DNA from: JADKCZ01 sp963786945
GTDB taxonomy: Bacteria > Myxococcota > Myxococcia > Myxococcales > Anaeromyxobacteraceae
Direction of reading: 5' to 3'
Length of the DNA: 64,000 nt
Assembly: GCA_963786945.1 (NCBI GenBank)
Contig: CAWBAO010000003.1
Span: forward strand, 682,001 to 746,000
Shown: piece after piece, positions 45,143 to 53,761 of the stretch
Numbering within the stretch: the first letter of the stretch is position 1
How the letters are laid out: each line of letters starts with the position of its first letter
Program-made: the position numbers and the translations under genes
The notes under the pieces: model-generated
The model's input: only the letters and a program-made list of their open reading frames with translations
The model's database searches: none
What the model was told of the DNA's origin: nothing

Positions 45143-45996
45143 CCCTCCGGCGCTACCTCTACGGCGGAGGCTTCAACCGGCTCTTCTCCAGGGGCTGGCT
45201 GGCGGCCGGCTTCGCCTTCCTCTACATGCCGATGCTGGCGCTGGTCATCTACTCCTTCAACGAGTCGCCGTTGCCGGTGGTGTGGGGCGGGGCCTCGCTG
45301 CGCTGGTACCGCGCGCTGGCCCACGACCGGGACCTGCTGCAGGGGCTCTGGCTGTCGCTGCGCATCGCGTTCTACACCGGCCTGGCCTCGGTGGTGCTGG
45401 GGATCCTGGCGGCCTTCACGCTGGTGAAGTACCGCCGCTTCCTGGGACGGACCATCTTCTCCGGCATGGTCAACGCGCCGCTGGTGATGCCCGAGGTGAT
45501 CATCGGGCTGTCGCTGCTGCTCATGCTGGTCACCATGCAGCACTGGCTCGGCTTCCCGGAGCGCGGGCTGCTCACCATCTGGATGGGCCACCTGCTGCTG
45601 GGGCTCTCCTACGCCACCGTGGTGATCCAGGCCCGCCTGCAGGATCTCAACCCCGAGCTCGAGGAGGCGGCCACCGACCTGGGGGCCCGGCCCATCCAGG
45701 TCTTCTTCCTGGTGACGCTGCCGCTCATCTCCCACTCGCTGGTCTCGGCCTTCCTGCTCACCTTCACCCTGTCGCTCGACGACGTGGTGCTCTCGGCCTT
45801 CCTGTCCGGGCCCGGGGCCACCACCATGCCCCTCGTCATCTTCTCCCGGGCCCGCCTGGGCATGAGGCCCGACGTCAACGCCGCGGCCGCCATCATCATC
45901 GGCATCGTGTCGGTGGGCGTGGTGGCCGGGAGCCTGTTCATCGCCCGCAACGAGCGGAGGCGGGCCGCCGAGATGGCCGCCGCACAACGAGCCTGA
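45139..45996 (+). CDS. potI: Polyamine ABC transporter, permease
   Basis: 285-residue partner permease: opening segment FAFLYMPMLALVIYSFNESPLPVVWGGASLRWY, EAA loop LEEAATDLGARPIQVFFLVTLPLI, then LDDVVLSAFLSGPGATTMPLVIFS. The GTG start at 45139 overlaps the potH stop. About 45 bases separate it from the porin-like gene, which is probably on the same transcript. Confidence 0.93.
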   Translation: MTLRRYLYGGGFNRLFSRGWLAAGFAFLYMPMLALVIYSFNESPLPVVWGGASLRWYRALAHDRDLLQGLWLSLRIAFYTGLASVVLGILAAFTLVKYRRFLGRTIFSGMVNAPLVMPEVIIGLSLLLMLVTMQHWLGFPERGLLTIWMGHLLLGLSYATVVIQARLQDLNPELEEAATDLGARPIQVFFLVTLPLISHSLVSAFLLTFTLSLDDVVLSAFLSGPGATTMPLVIFSRARLGMRPDVNAAAAIIIGIVSVGVVAGSLFIARNERRRAAEMAAAQRA

Positions 45997-46040
45997 CCAC
46001 CCGCAGCAAGCCCTTCGATTCACTGCCCGAGGAGAACACC

Positions 46041-47375
46041 ATGAGGATCCTGAAGCTCACGACCATGGCCCTGGCGCTCGCCAGCGCCTTCCCGAACCAG
46101 GCCGCCGACCCGGCCAACGAGACCAAGAAGCTGCTGCTGGCCGCCCAGCCGGCCGCGGCGGGCATGACGCCCGAGCAGCAGGCCGAGTTCAACCGCATCG
46201 CCGTCAAGACCGAGGCGCTCGAGGACAGCCGGGACGACTCCGGCTTCAAGGACCTCAAGATCTCCGGCTACGCCGACGTGAACTACATCTACAACTTCAA
46301 CAAGGAGCGCGGCACCTTCCAGTTCCTGGTGCCCATCGACAAGGAGCCGTACGGCTACGACAACTCCTACTTCGGCAGCGTGGCCCTCGACCTCCAGAAG
46401 GAGATGGAAGGCGGCACCAAGTTCCGCCTCACCCTGATCCCCAAGCGCTCCACCGGCGACGTGATGGGCGAGTACAGCATCGTCCACGAGGCCACCGTCT
46501 CCATCCCGCTGGGCGGCGACACCCGCCTCTTCGCCGGCCAGATCCCCGACTGGCAGGGGTACGAGTACCTGCCGCCGACCCAGAACAAGCTCATCACCCA
46601 TAACCTGCTCTTCGACTTCACGCTCCCGTCGGCCTACACCGGCGCCGGCCTCGAGTTCTCGCTCGGCAAGCTGGCCATGAAGGCCGCCATCGTCAACATC
46701 AACACCTCGGTGCGGAACATCGGCGAGTACGTCCCGGCCCTGGTCTTCCGCGGCGACTACGAGGTCGGCGAGTTCATGGGCTGGGGCTTCGCCGGCGTGA
46801 CCGGCATGAAGACCAATTACCGGGCCGACGACGTCAACCCCATCACCTCCGAGCCCTACGACACCAAGGACACCTGGGTGAACACCCTCGAGGTGGACGG
46901 CTGGTACACCCGCGGCGACCTGTCGCTGTACGGGCAGCTGTCCTACGGCCAGCAGAAGAAGGCCGCCATCACGCCCGACCCCACCACCGGCGATCTGCGC
47001 GACTCCGAGTGGTACGGCGCCTCGGCCCTGGCCGCCTACAAGTTCACCCCCCGCCTCGAGGGCATCCTTCGCGCCGACTACCTCGTCAACAACAAGAACG
47101 GCGGCGGCCTGCTCGACTACACCTTCGCCGACCCCTCCAACGGCGTCGGCCCCGACCAGAACGGCGGCGACCCGGAGAAGGGGGCCGACAAGTACGCCAT
47201 CACCGCCGGCGTGAACTACGCCATCAACGCCCACGCCACGTTCAAGTTCGAGTACCGCTTCGACGGCGCCACGCAGAACGTCTTCGGGAACAAGGACGTG
47301 TTCCAGGGCGGCCCGGACCCGAAGTTCAGCAAGTCCAACTCGCTGCTGTCGACCGGCGTGGTGGTCTTCTTCTGA
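46041..47375 (+). CDS. Outer-membrane porin-like protein
   Basis: 444 residues. A signal-peptide-like start (MRILKLTTMALALASAFPNQA) is followed by a short helical segment (about 25-65) and then a barrel-like part rich in alternating strands: ISGYADVNYIYNFNKERG, DNSYFGSVALDLQKEMEGGTKFRLTLIPKR, WGFAGVTGMKTNYRADD, and YAINAHATFKFEYRFDG. It ends in phenylalanine (TGVVVFF), the outer-membrane assembly signal. It resembles DUF3138-type porins. Its position right after potFGHI, with GGAGAAC before its ATG and a terminator after it, suggests that it admits polyamines or amino acids across the outer membrane. Confidence 0.78.
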   Translation: MRILKLTTMALALASAFPNQAADPANETKKLLLAAQPAAAGMTPEQQAEFNRIAVKTEALEDSRDDSGFKDLKISGYADVNYIYNFNKERGTFQFLVPIDKEPYGYDNSYFGSVALDLQKEMEGGTKFRLTLIPKRSTGDVMGEYSIVHEATVSIPLGGDTRLFAGQIPDWQGYEYLPPTQNKLITHNLLFDFTLPSAYTGAGLEFSLGKLAMKAAIVNINTSVRNIGEYVPALVFRGDYEVGEFMGWGFAGVTGMKTNYRADDVNPITSEPYDTKDTWVNTLEVDGWYTRGDLSLYGQLSYGQQKKAAITPDPTTGDLRDSEWYGASALAAYKFTPRLEGILRADYLVNNKNGGGLLDYTFADPSNGVGPDQNGGDPEKGADKYAITAGVNYAINAHATFKFEYRFDGATQNVFGNKDVFQGGPDPKFSKSNSLLSTGVVVFF

Positions 47376-47397
47376 CCTGGGCGGGCGGGTAGGTCAG

Positions 47398-47434
47398 GGA
47401 GCCGGCTCCTCACGGGGCCGGCTCCTCTTCTTTT
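47398..47434 (+). terminator. Intrinsic terminator of the pot-porin operon
   Basis: GGAGCCGGC (47398-47406) pairs perfectly with GCCGGCTCC (47417-47425), followed by tcttctttt. It lies 22 bases after the porin stop. Confidence 0.88.
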
Positions 47435-47984
47435 GGCCGCCGCCACCGCTACCGCCCCCTGGCGGCCTCGCCGGCCTCGGCGTCAGGGTCCTGCGGCGAC
47501 CCGGGAAGCCCGCGCCATGGGCCCCATGCGGAGCCCCGCTTTAGGACGAGCCGCAGCGCTGCATCCAGCGCCTATGCCGAGGCGCATCCGACGGCCTTCA
47601 GCGCATGGCGCCCTCGGATTCCGGGGTCCCTCTCATAGTTATTGACGTGTAAGTTTCAGCATCTTGCGCAGTCTGATTCGCCGTCAACCCGGACGGGTGA
47701 TGGCATGACGGGTGCACTCCCAGAGTAAGTTGGGCCCATCTTCTGGAGCCGTCGCCATGACCAGCCACCCCCTTCCACGACGCCACGCCGCCCCGACCTG
47801 CCCGGCGGCCGCGCCGACCTGGAGGCCCGGGTGACGACGCGCAGGCCCACCGTTCCCGCCCGCCCCCGGGCCACCCTCGCCGCCCTCTCGCGCACCGGCC
47901 GGCGCCCTCCGCCCCTGTGGCGGTCGGGTCGCCTCCGCCTCCAGCGTCTCCCTTCCACCCGTTCCACCCGCATCGAGCACCGCC
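47435..47984 (+). other. Noncoding spacer and leader before the lysine-type aminotransferase gene
   Basis: 550 bases without a firm gene. They hold an AT-richer patch (47636-47665, TAGTTATTGACGTGTAAG), a dyad ACCCG-GA-CGGGT (47687-47698) touching the -24 box of a sigma-54-like promoter at 47701, and a long leader of about 255 bases. Within the leader a 25-codon frame (47757-47834, MTSHPLPRRHAAPTCPAAAP and on) has GGAG ahead of its ATG and could be a leader peptide; this is weakly supported. Confidence 0.5.
47701..47716 (+). promoter_or_regulatory. Candidate sigma-54 promoter of the 47985-53161 operon
   Basis: TGGCATGACGGGTGCA: TGGCA and G at -24, TGCA at -12, exact spacing, in a noncoding interval and pointing at the aminotransferase-ALDH-saccharopine-DH genes. 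Confidence 0.65.
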
Positions 47985-50444
47985 ATGACCACCGCAGCCA
48001 CCAGCACCCCCTCCCGTCCCCAGCTCCACGAGCCACAGCCCGTCCCGGCCGCGCCCTTCCAGGGCCGTGCCGTGATCGATCCCGCCGCGGCCTCGCCCAC
48101 CCCGGGGCGCGCCGTCATCGACCTCACCCCCGTCGCACCCGCTCCGACCCCGGGCCGCCCCGCGGTGGAGGCCGCCCCCGCCGTCCCCTCCCCGGGCGGC
48201 CCCGCGGCCGACCCGCTCGCCGCCGCCCAGGCCGAGGCGACCCGGTACCTCGAGCGGATCGTCGCCCTCCAGGCCCGCTACCGCGCCGGCGAGATCCGCG
48301 TCCACGTGCCACCTCGCTTCGCCGAAACCGAGACCCTGCTCGAGAAGGCCGTGGCCCGGGACCTGCCGGCCAGCCAGGCCGCCCTCGACGCCGCCGGGAA
48401 CGGCCTCTTCAGCTCGCTCCCCATCGCCTTCGACCCGGCCGAGAGCGTCGGCCCCTACCTGGCCACCGTGGACCGCGACGCCGCGGGAGAGCCCTATCGC
48501 TTCATGGACCTCGGCGCGCTCATCGCCACCCAGCCCTTCGGCGAGAACGACCCCGAGGTGGTGGCCAGCGTGCTGCGCGGCCTCCCCTTCGTGGCGTCGC
48601 GCTACGCCCACTCCGAGTACCAGACCACGCTGTCGCTCAAGGTCAAGGCCGCGCTCGGGAAGATCTCCCCGGCCGGGACGCCGCGCTTCTTCATGGTCAA
48701 CACCGGCGCCGAGGCGGTCGAGAACGCCATCAAGGCCGTGCTCCTCAACCGCGTCAAGATGAGCTCGGCCGAGCCCGGCCAGCCCGAGGCCGCGGCCGAC
48801 AAGCAGGGCTTCTTCATCATCCCCTTCGAGGGGGCCTTCCACGGCCGCACCCTCGGCAGCCTCGCCGCCACCCACAAGCGCAAGGCGCGCCTCGGCTTCC
48901 CGACCTTCGACTGGCCGCACGCCCTCTTCCCGGTGGAGGACCCGCGCTCCAAGTGGCGCACGCAGCGCCGCGACGAGAAGAGCCTCGAGCAGGTCTGGAC
49001 CCTGCTGGTGACGGGCCGGGTGACCGGTGCGCCGCGGCCGCTGGAGCAGTTCCGCCGCCAGCTCAAGGCCTGCGACGAGCTGCTGGCGCGCCTCCCCGCC
49101 GACCGCTCGGCCTGGCCCGCCATGGTCCAGCAGTTCGTGGAGCTGCAGCGGGCGCTCATCGATCCCGCCGTGCTCAAGCGCGCCCAGCGCGTGGCCGGCG
49201 TCCTGGTCGAGCCCATCCAGTGCGAGGGCGGCCTGAAGTTCGCCTCCTCCAGCTTCTTCCAGCGCCTCCGCCTGCTGACCCGGATCTACGACGTGCCGCT
49301 GATGTTCGACGAGGTGCAGACCGGCTGGGGCGCCACCGGCCACCTCTGGGCGCACGAGCTCTTCGACCTGCCCTGCCCGCCCGACGTGGTGGTCTGGGCC
49401 AAGAAGGCGCAGAACGGCGTGCTCTTCGTGAGCGAGGACCTGGCCACGTTCTTCCAGGAGGAGAAGAAGTTCAACACCACCTGGGAGGGCGACTCGGTCG
49501 GCATGCTGCGGCTGCTCGGCTACCTCGACCGGCTCGACCTCGAGCAGGTCCGGCGCACCGGCGCGCTGGCCCGCGAGGGGCTGGAGCAGCTGGCCAGGGA
49601 CTACAAGGACCTCCTCCAGAACGTGCGCGGCCAGGGCTGCCTGCTCGCCATCGACGTGGTCCGCGCCGACTGGCGCGAGTGGCTGCGGGAGCGCGCCTTC
49701 CGCAACGGCCTGATCCTGCTGCCGGCCGGGGACCGGACGCTCCGCTTCTACCCGCGCTACGACATGGAGCCGACGGCCATCCAGGAGGCCCTGGCCATCC
49801 TGCGGCACGCGGTGACCGATCTGGTCGGCGCGCCGGCCCCGGCCAGCGTGGCGGACGGCCCCGAGGTGCGCCCCGGCGCCATCGACGTCCCGCCCGGGAC
49901 GCTCGAGATCGTCGACCTGAACGGCCCGGCCTCGAAGCAGCTCCTGCCGCAGGTGCACGAGCTCGAGGACGAGCAGTATGGCTCCACCGACGGCCGCCGG
50001 CCGCTCCTCCAGTACCCGGCGGAGACGCTGGAGGCGACGCTCGGCCACCTGCGCGCCGTCGGCGTCGGGCTGCGCGACCGGGTCTCCGGCCGGCTCGTCG
50101 CCTACGCCATCGGCAGCCCGCTCGAGAACCACGACGAGCTCGGGGTCCGCGACGACCCGAACTACGGCGACAACAACGCCATCTACCTCCAGGCGGTGGC
50201 CATCTCGCCGCAGCTCAAGAACCAGGCCGAGGTGGAGGGGCTGGTCCTCGACGGCTTCCGGGCCCGGGCCGAGTGGCTCGGCTTCGTCTCGCTCTCCACG
50301 CTCATCGAGTCCCGCGTCGTCGAGGCCGGCCCGGCCTGGCTGAAGACGGCCACGGTGGTGGAGACCATCGACAACTACATGCAGAGCGGCGTCCAGTTCG
50401 TCTACCTGCGCTCGTCCCTCGAGACCCCGCCCACGGAGGGCTGA
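47985..50444 (+). CDS. Class-III aminotransferase fused to a GNAT-like domain
   Basis: 819 residues. The first approximately 80 are Pro/Ala-rich with a repeated GRAVID motif. Residues about 85-620 form a class-III aminotransferase: FFMVNTGAEAVENAIKAVLLNR, PFEGAFHGRTLGSLAATHKRK, VEPIQCEGGLKFASSSFF, DEVQTGWGATGHLWAHE, and AKKAQNGV (PLP lysine). They resemble lysine 6-aminotransferases. Residues about 640-815 look like a GNAT acyltransferase fold (RDRVSGRLVAYAIGSPLENHD, IYLQAVAISPQLKNQAEVEGLVLDGFRARAEWLGF). The downstream ALDH and saccharopine-DH-like genes fit oxidation of lysine via 2-aminoadipate semialdehyde, but the substrate is inferred. ATG 47985 has only a weak ribosome site. Confidence 0.82.
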   Translation: MTTAATSTPSRPQLHEPQPVPAAPFQGRAVIDPAAASPTPGRAVIDLTPVAPAPTPGRPAVEAAPAVPSPGGPAADPLAAAQAEATRYLERIVALQARYRAGEIRVHVPPRFAETETLLEKAVARDLPASQAALDAAGNGLFSSLPIAFDPAESVGPYLATVDRDAAGEPYRFMDLGALIATQPFGENDPEVVASVLRGLPFVASRYAHSEYQTTLSLKVKAALGKISPAGTPRFFMVNTGAEAVENAIKAVLLNRVKMSSAEPGQPEAAADKQGFFIIPFEGAFHGRTLGSLAATHKRKARLGFPTFDWPHALFPVEDPRSKWRTQRRDEKSLEQVWTLLVTGRVTGAPRPLEQFRRQLKACDELLARLPADRSAWPAMVQQFVELQRALIDPAVLKRAQRVAGVLVEPIQCEGGLKFASSSFFQRLRLLTRIYDVPLMFDEVQTGWGATGHLWAHELFDLPCPPDVVVWAKKAQNGVLFVSEDLATFFQEEKKFNTTWEGDSVGMLRLLGYLDRLDLEQVRRTGALAREGLEQLARDYKDLLQNVRGQGCLLAIDVVRADWREWLRERAFRNGLILLPAGDRTLRFYPRYDMEPTAIQEALAILRHAVTDLVGAPAPASVADGPEVRPGAIDVPPGTLEIVDLNGPASKQLLPQVHELEDEQYGSTDGRRPLLQYPAETLEATLGHLRAVGVGLRDRVSGRLVAYAIGSPLENHDELGVRDDPNYGDNNAIYLQAVAISPQLKNQAEVEGLVLDGFRARAEWLGFVSLSTLIESRVVEAGPAWLKTATVVETIDNYMQSGVQFVYLRSSLETPPTEG

Positions 50445-50447
50445 CCG

Positions 50448-51932
50448 ATGACCCGCATCGACGAGCCGGCCCCGATCCTCATCGGCGGCCAGTGGGAGGC
50501 CGCGCGCTCCAGGGTGACGCGGGAGATCCTCAACCCCGCCACCGGCGAGCGGGTGGGGACGGCGGCGGACTGCGGCGCCGAGGACGTCGACCGCGCCGTC
50601 CGCGCGGCCCGCGGCGCCCAGGCGGCGTGGGGGAAGCTGCCGGGGCTGGAGAAGGCCAGCGCGCTCCGCAAGGTCGGCGACGCCATCCGCCACATGGGGA
50701 AGGACCTCGCCACGCTCATGACGCGGGAGACCGGCAAGCCGCTCATCGAGTCGATGGACTGCATCGAGTGGGTGGCGGCCTGCTTCGAGTACTACGCCGA
50801 GGTGGGGCGCCGCAGCCGGGGCAACTCCATCCCCCCGGTGGCGCCGCACCAGCTCAACTTCACCATCAAGGAGCCCTACGGCGTGGTGGCGGCCATCGTG
50901 CCCTTCAACTTCCCGCTGCTCCTCATGGCCTGGAAGGTGGCGCCGGCGCTGGCCGCCGGGAACACGGTGGTGTGCAAGCCGCCCCACCAGAACCCGCTCT
51001 CCAACCTGATGATGGCCAGGGCCTTCGAGCTCCTGCCCCCGGGCGTCGTCAACGTGGTCACCGGCGACGGCCCCGGCGCCGGGGAGGCGCTGCTCCAGCA
51101 CCCCGGCGTCGACCTCATCGCCTTCACCGGCTCCACCGAGGTGGGCCGCCACGTCGCCGCCGAGGCGGGGCGGCAGCTCAAGAAGGTGAACCTGGAGCTG
51201 GGCGGCGTCGACCCGTTCATCGTCTTCGCCGACGCCGATCTCGACGTCGCGGTCAGGGCGGTGGCCTGGGCCCGCCTCCTCAACGCCGGGCAGGTCTGCA
51301 CCTCCTCGAAGCGCATCTACCTGGTGAGGGAGATCGCCGGGGAGTTCACCCGCCGCCTGGTGGAGCACGTGAAGACGCTCAAGGTGGGCGACCCCATCCT
51401 GGGGGACACCGACGTCGGCCCGCTCATCACCGCCGAGGCGGTGCGGAAGGTGGCGTCGCAGGTCGGGAAGGCGGTGGACCAGGGGGCGCGCCTCCTCCTC
51501 GGCGGCGCCCCCCTGCCGGGGCCGGGACACTTCTTCGCCCCGACCATCCTCGGCGGGGTCCGGCACGGCAGCCTGCCGACCACCGAGGAGATCTTCGGCC
51601 CGGTCATCTCGCTGATCGTGGCCGAGGACGCCGAGGACGCCATCCGCATGGCCAACGACTCCAACTACGGCCTCGGCGCGGTCGTCTACACCAGGAGCCT
51701 GGAGCTGGCCCTGCACGCCATGGACAGCATCCGGGCCGGCACCTTCTGGGTCAACGACCCCCTCACCGACAACGACGCCGGCCCCTTCGGCGGGGCGCGC
51801 TGGAGCGGCATCGGGCGCGAGCTGGGCGAGGAGGGGCTCGACGCCTTCCGCGAGGCCAAGCACGTCCACATCGACTACGTCCAGGAGGTGAAGCCCTTCT
51901 GGTTCCCCAACAAGAACCGGGAGGTCACGTGA
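50448..51932 (+). CDS. Aldehyde dehydrogenase, probable aminoaldehyde/aminoadipate-semialdehyde type
   Basis: 494-residue NAD(P)-dependent aldehyde dehydrogenase. Seen: ILIGGQWEAARSRVTREILNPATGE, AAIVPFNFPLLLMAWKVAPALAAGNTVVCKPPHQNP, AFTGSTEVGRHVA, NLELGGVDPFIVFADADLD, catalytic cysteine in NAGQVCTSSKRIY, EIFGPVISLIV and the end FREAKHVHIDYVQEVKPFW. It starts 3 bases after the aminotransferase stop, and its own stop overlaps the next start. The operon places it one step after that aminotransferase, presumably oxidising the semialdehyde made by it. Confidence 0.9.
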   Translation: MTRIDEPAPILIGGQWEAARSRVTREILNPATGERVGTAADCGAEDVDRAVRAARGAQAAWGKLPGLEKASALRKVGDAIRHMGKDLATLMTRETGKPLIESMDCIEWVAACFEYYAEVGRRSRGNSIPPVAPHQLNFTIKEPYGVVAAIVPFNFPLLLMAWKVAPALAAGNTVVCKPPHQNPLSNLMMARAFELLPPGVVNVVTGDGPGAGEALLQHPGVDLIAFTGSTEVGRHVAAEAGRQLKKVNLELGGVDPFIVFADADLDVAVRAVAWARLLNAGQVCTSSKRIYLVREIAGEFTRRLVEHVKTLKVGDPILGDTDVGPLITAEAVRKVASQVGKAVDQGARLLLGGAPLPGPGHFFAPTILGGVRHGSLPTTEEIFGPVISLIVAEDAEDAIRMANDSNYGLGAVVYTRSLELALHAMDSIRAGTFWVNDPLTDNDAGPFGGARWSGIGRELGEEGLDAFREAKHVHIDYVQEVKPFWFPNKNREVT

Positions 51933-53161
51933 TCAGGCGCGAACCGGCCGGGAGCGCGCCGCGGACCTTCGCGGTGGTCGGCGGCGCCGGCGCCATGGGG
52001 CGGATCACGGTCCGCGACCTCGTGGAGACCTGCGCCACCACCGACGAGGTCGTCGTCGCCGACTACGACCTGGCCAAGGCGACGGCGCTGGCGGCCTCCT
52101 TCCAGGGGGGCTCGTACCCACGGGTGCGAGCGGTCCGGATCGACGTCACCGACCGCGCCGCGGCGGCGCGGGCGCTGGCCGGCGCCTTCGTCGTCGTCAA
52201 CGCCGTCCAGTACCAGCTGAACCTCGACGTGATGGAGGCCGCGCTGGCCGCCGGGGCCCACTACGTGGACATGGGTGGCCTCTTCCACGTGACCAGGAAG
52301 CAGCTCCACCTCGACGCGCGCTTCAAGGCCGCCGGGCGCACCGCGCTCCTCGGCATGGGCGCCGCCCCGGGCATCGCCAACCTCCTGGCGCGCCACGGCG
52401 CCGAGCAGCTCGACGAGGTCCGGGAGATCCACATCCGGGTGGGCGGGATGGACCGGACCCGCTACCGGGACGCGCCGGCGCTGCCGGTCTCCTACTCGCT
52501 CAAGACCATCCTCGAGGAGTTCTCGATGGAGCCGGCGGTCTTCACCCGGGGTGAGTTCAGGTTCGTCGAGCCCATGTCGGGGGCCACGCCGCACCGCTTC
52601 CCCGCGCCGGTCGGCCTGCGCCGCCCCATGTTCACCATCCACTCCGAGGTGGCGACGCTGCCGCTCAGCTTCCGGGATCGCGGGGTGCGCGAGGTGAGCT
52701 TCAAGATCGCCTTCGACCCGGAGTTCATCGACCGGGTGAGGTTCCTGCGCGACCTGGGCATGGCCTCGAGCGAGCCGGTCGACGTCGGCGGCGTCCAGGT
52801 GAGGCCCATCGACGTGGCCAACAAGGTGGCGATGAGCCAGCGGCCGGCCAGGCGGATCGGCAGGCTCGACCAGTACGAGGTGGTGCGCGCCATCGTGAAG
52901 GGCCTGTCCGGGGGCCGGAAGGCCACCTGGGTGGTCGACCTCCACACCCGCGGCATGCCGGCCTGGGGCATCGGCCTCGACATCGACACCGGCTCGCCGC
53001 CGGCCGTCGCCGCGCAGATGCTCGCCGCCGGCGAGATCACCGTGACCGGGGCGGTGCCGCCCGAGGTCGCGGTGCCCTGCGCGCCGTTCTTCAAGCGGCT
53101 CAGGCCGCGGAAGATGGAGGTCGTCGCCACCCGCAGGGCCGGCTGGGGCCTCGCGACCTGA
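51929..53161 (+). CDS. Saccharopine-dehydrogenase-like oxidoreductase
   Basis: 410 residues. An N-terminal Rossmann NAD(P) site (FAVVGGAGAMGRITVRDLVE) is followed by TTDEVVVADYDLAKATALA, VVVNAVQYQLNLDVMEAALAAGAHYVDMGGLFHVTRKQL and GMGAAPGIANLLARHGA, all typical of the saccharopine dehydrogenase/LYS9 family. The GTG start at 51929 overlaps the ALDH stop (GTGA), so it is coupled to the presumed lysine-type aminotransferase and ALDH. It may reduce or oxidise an imine or secondary amine in lysine or diamine turnover; the exact reaction is unknown. Confidence 0.85.
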   Translation: MIRREPAGSAPRTFAVVGGAGAMGRITVRDLVETCATTDEVVVADYDLAKATALAASFQGGSYPRVRAVRIDVTDRAAAARALAGAFVVVNAVQYQLNLDVMEAALAAGAHYVDMGGLFHVTRKQLHLDARFKAAGRTALLGMGAAPGIANLLARHGAEQLDEVREIHIRVGGMDRTRYRDAPALPVSYSLKTILEEFSMEPAVFTRGEFRFVEPMSGATPHRFPAPVGLRRPMFTIHSEVATLPLSFRDRGVREVSFKIAFDPEFIDRVRFLRDLGMASSEPVDVGGVQVRPIDVANKVAMSQRPARRIGRLDQYEVVRAIVKGLSGGRKATWVVDLHTRGMPAWGIGLDIDTGSPPAVAAQMLAAGEITVTGAVPPEVAVPCAPFFKRLRPRKMEVVATRRAGWGLAT

Positions 53162-53260
53162 CCGGCTCCCTCCGCCCGCCCGCCCCGGCCACCGCGCCCG
53201 GGCGGGGTGGTGCGGCCTCCGGTGTGGCATCATCCGCGACCCCGATCAGGAGCCAGCCCC

Positions 53261-53728
53261 ATGCGCCGACGAGAGCAGGAGATCACCGACCCCGCCGAGC
53301 TGCGCCGCATCCTCCGCGAGGCGCGGGTCTGCCGGCTGGCCATGTCGGACGCCGACGGTCCCTACCTGGTCCCGCTCACCTTCGCGCTCGACGGGGACGA
53401 CCTGATCCTCCACTCGGCCAGGGCGGGGCGGAAGATCGAGGCCCTGCGCCGGAGCCCGGCGGTGTGCTTCGAGGTGGAGGAGGGCGTCGAGGTGGCTCCG
53501 GCCGCGACCGCCTGCGACTTCAGCATGCGCTTCCGCACCGTGATCGGCTTCGGCGACGTGGAGTTCGTCGAGGACCGGGCCGAGCGGGCCCGGCTGCTGG
53601 CGCTGTTCGCGCCGCGCTACGGCGCGCCCGGGGACCCCCTGCCCGAGGTGGAGATCCAGCGCACCTGCGTGCTGCGCGTCCGGGTCCGGGAGCTCGGCGG
53701 GAAGTGCTCACCGGCACCGGGCGCCTGA
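53261..53728 (+). CDS. Pyridoxamine 5'-phosphate oxidase-like flavin-binding protein
   Basis: 155 residues with a split-barrel flavin-binding fold of the NimA/PNPOx-like group: EITDPAELRRILREARVCRLAMSDADGPYLVPLTFALDGDDLILHSARAGRKIEALRRSPAVCFEVEE, then CDFSMRFRTVIGFGDVEFV. AGGAG lies ahead of ATG 53261. Such proteins bind FMN, F420 or haem and have varied reductase roles. Its place beside PLP enzymes may be coincidence. It is convergent with the aminotransferase gene at 53762. Confidence 0.85.
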   Translation: MRRREQEITDPAELRRILREARVCRLAMSDADGPYLVPLTFALDGDDLILHSARAGRKIEALRRSPAVCFEVEEGVEVAPAATACDFSMRFRTVIGFGDVEFVEDRAERARLLALFAPRYGAPGDPLPEVEIQRTCVLRVRVRELGGKCSPAPGA

Positions 53729-53761
53729 CCCGGCGCTCCCCGGGGGTCGTCCCGGCCGCGC

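Noticed and set aside
47598..51869. Very long minus-strand open frame (about 1420 codons), and similar ones at 35797-39159 and 2965-5178
   Set aside because: Composition (Gly/Arg/Leu/His shadows of plus-strand genes) is what antisense frames give in a genome with few A/T-ending stops; no domain is recognisable.
47831..53161. Open frame of about 1776 codons ending in the saccharopine-dehydrogenase-like protein
   Set aside because: Most of it is an Arg/Pro-rich shadow of the aminotransferase and ALDH genes in another frame; the real gene begins at the coupled GTG 51929.
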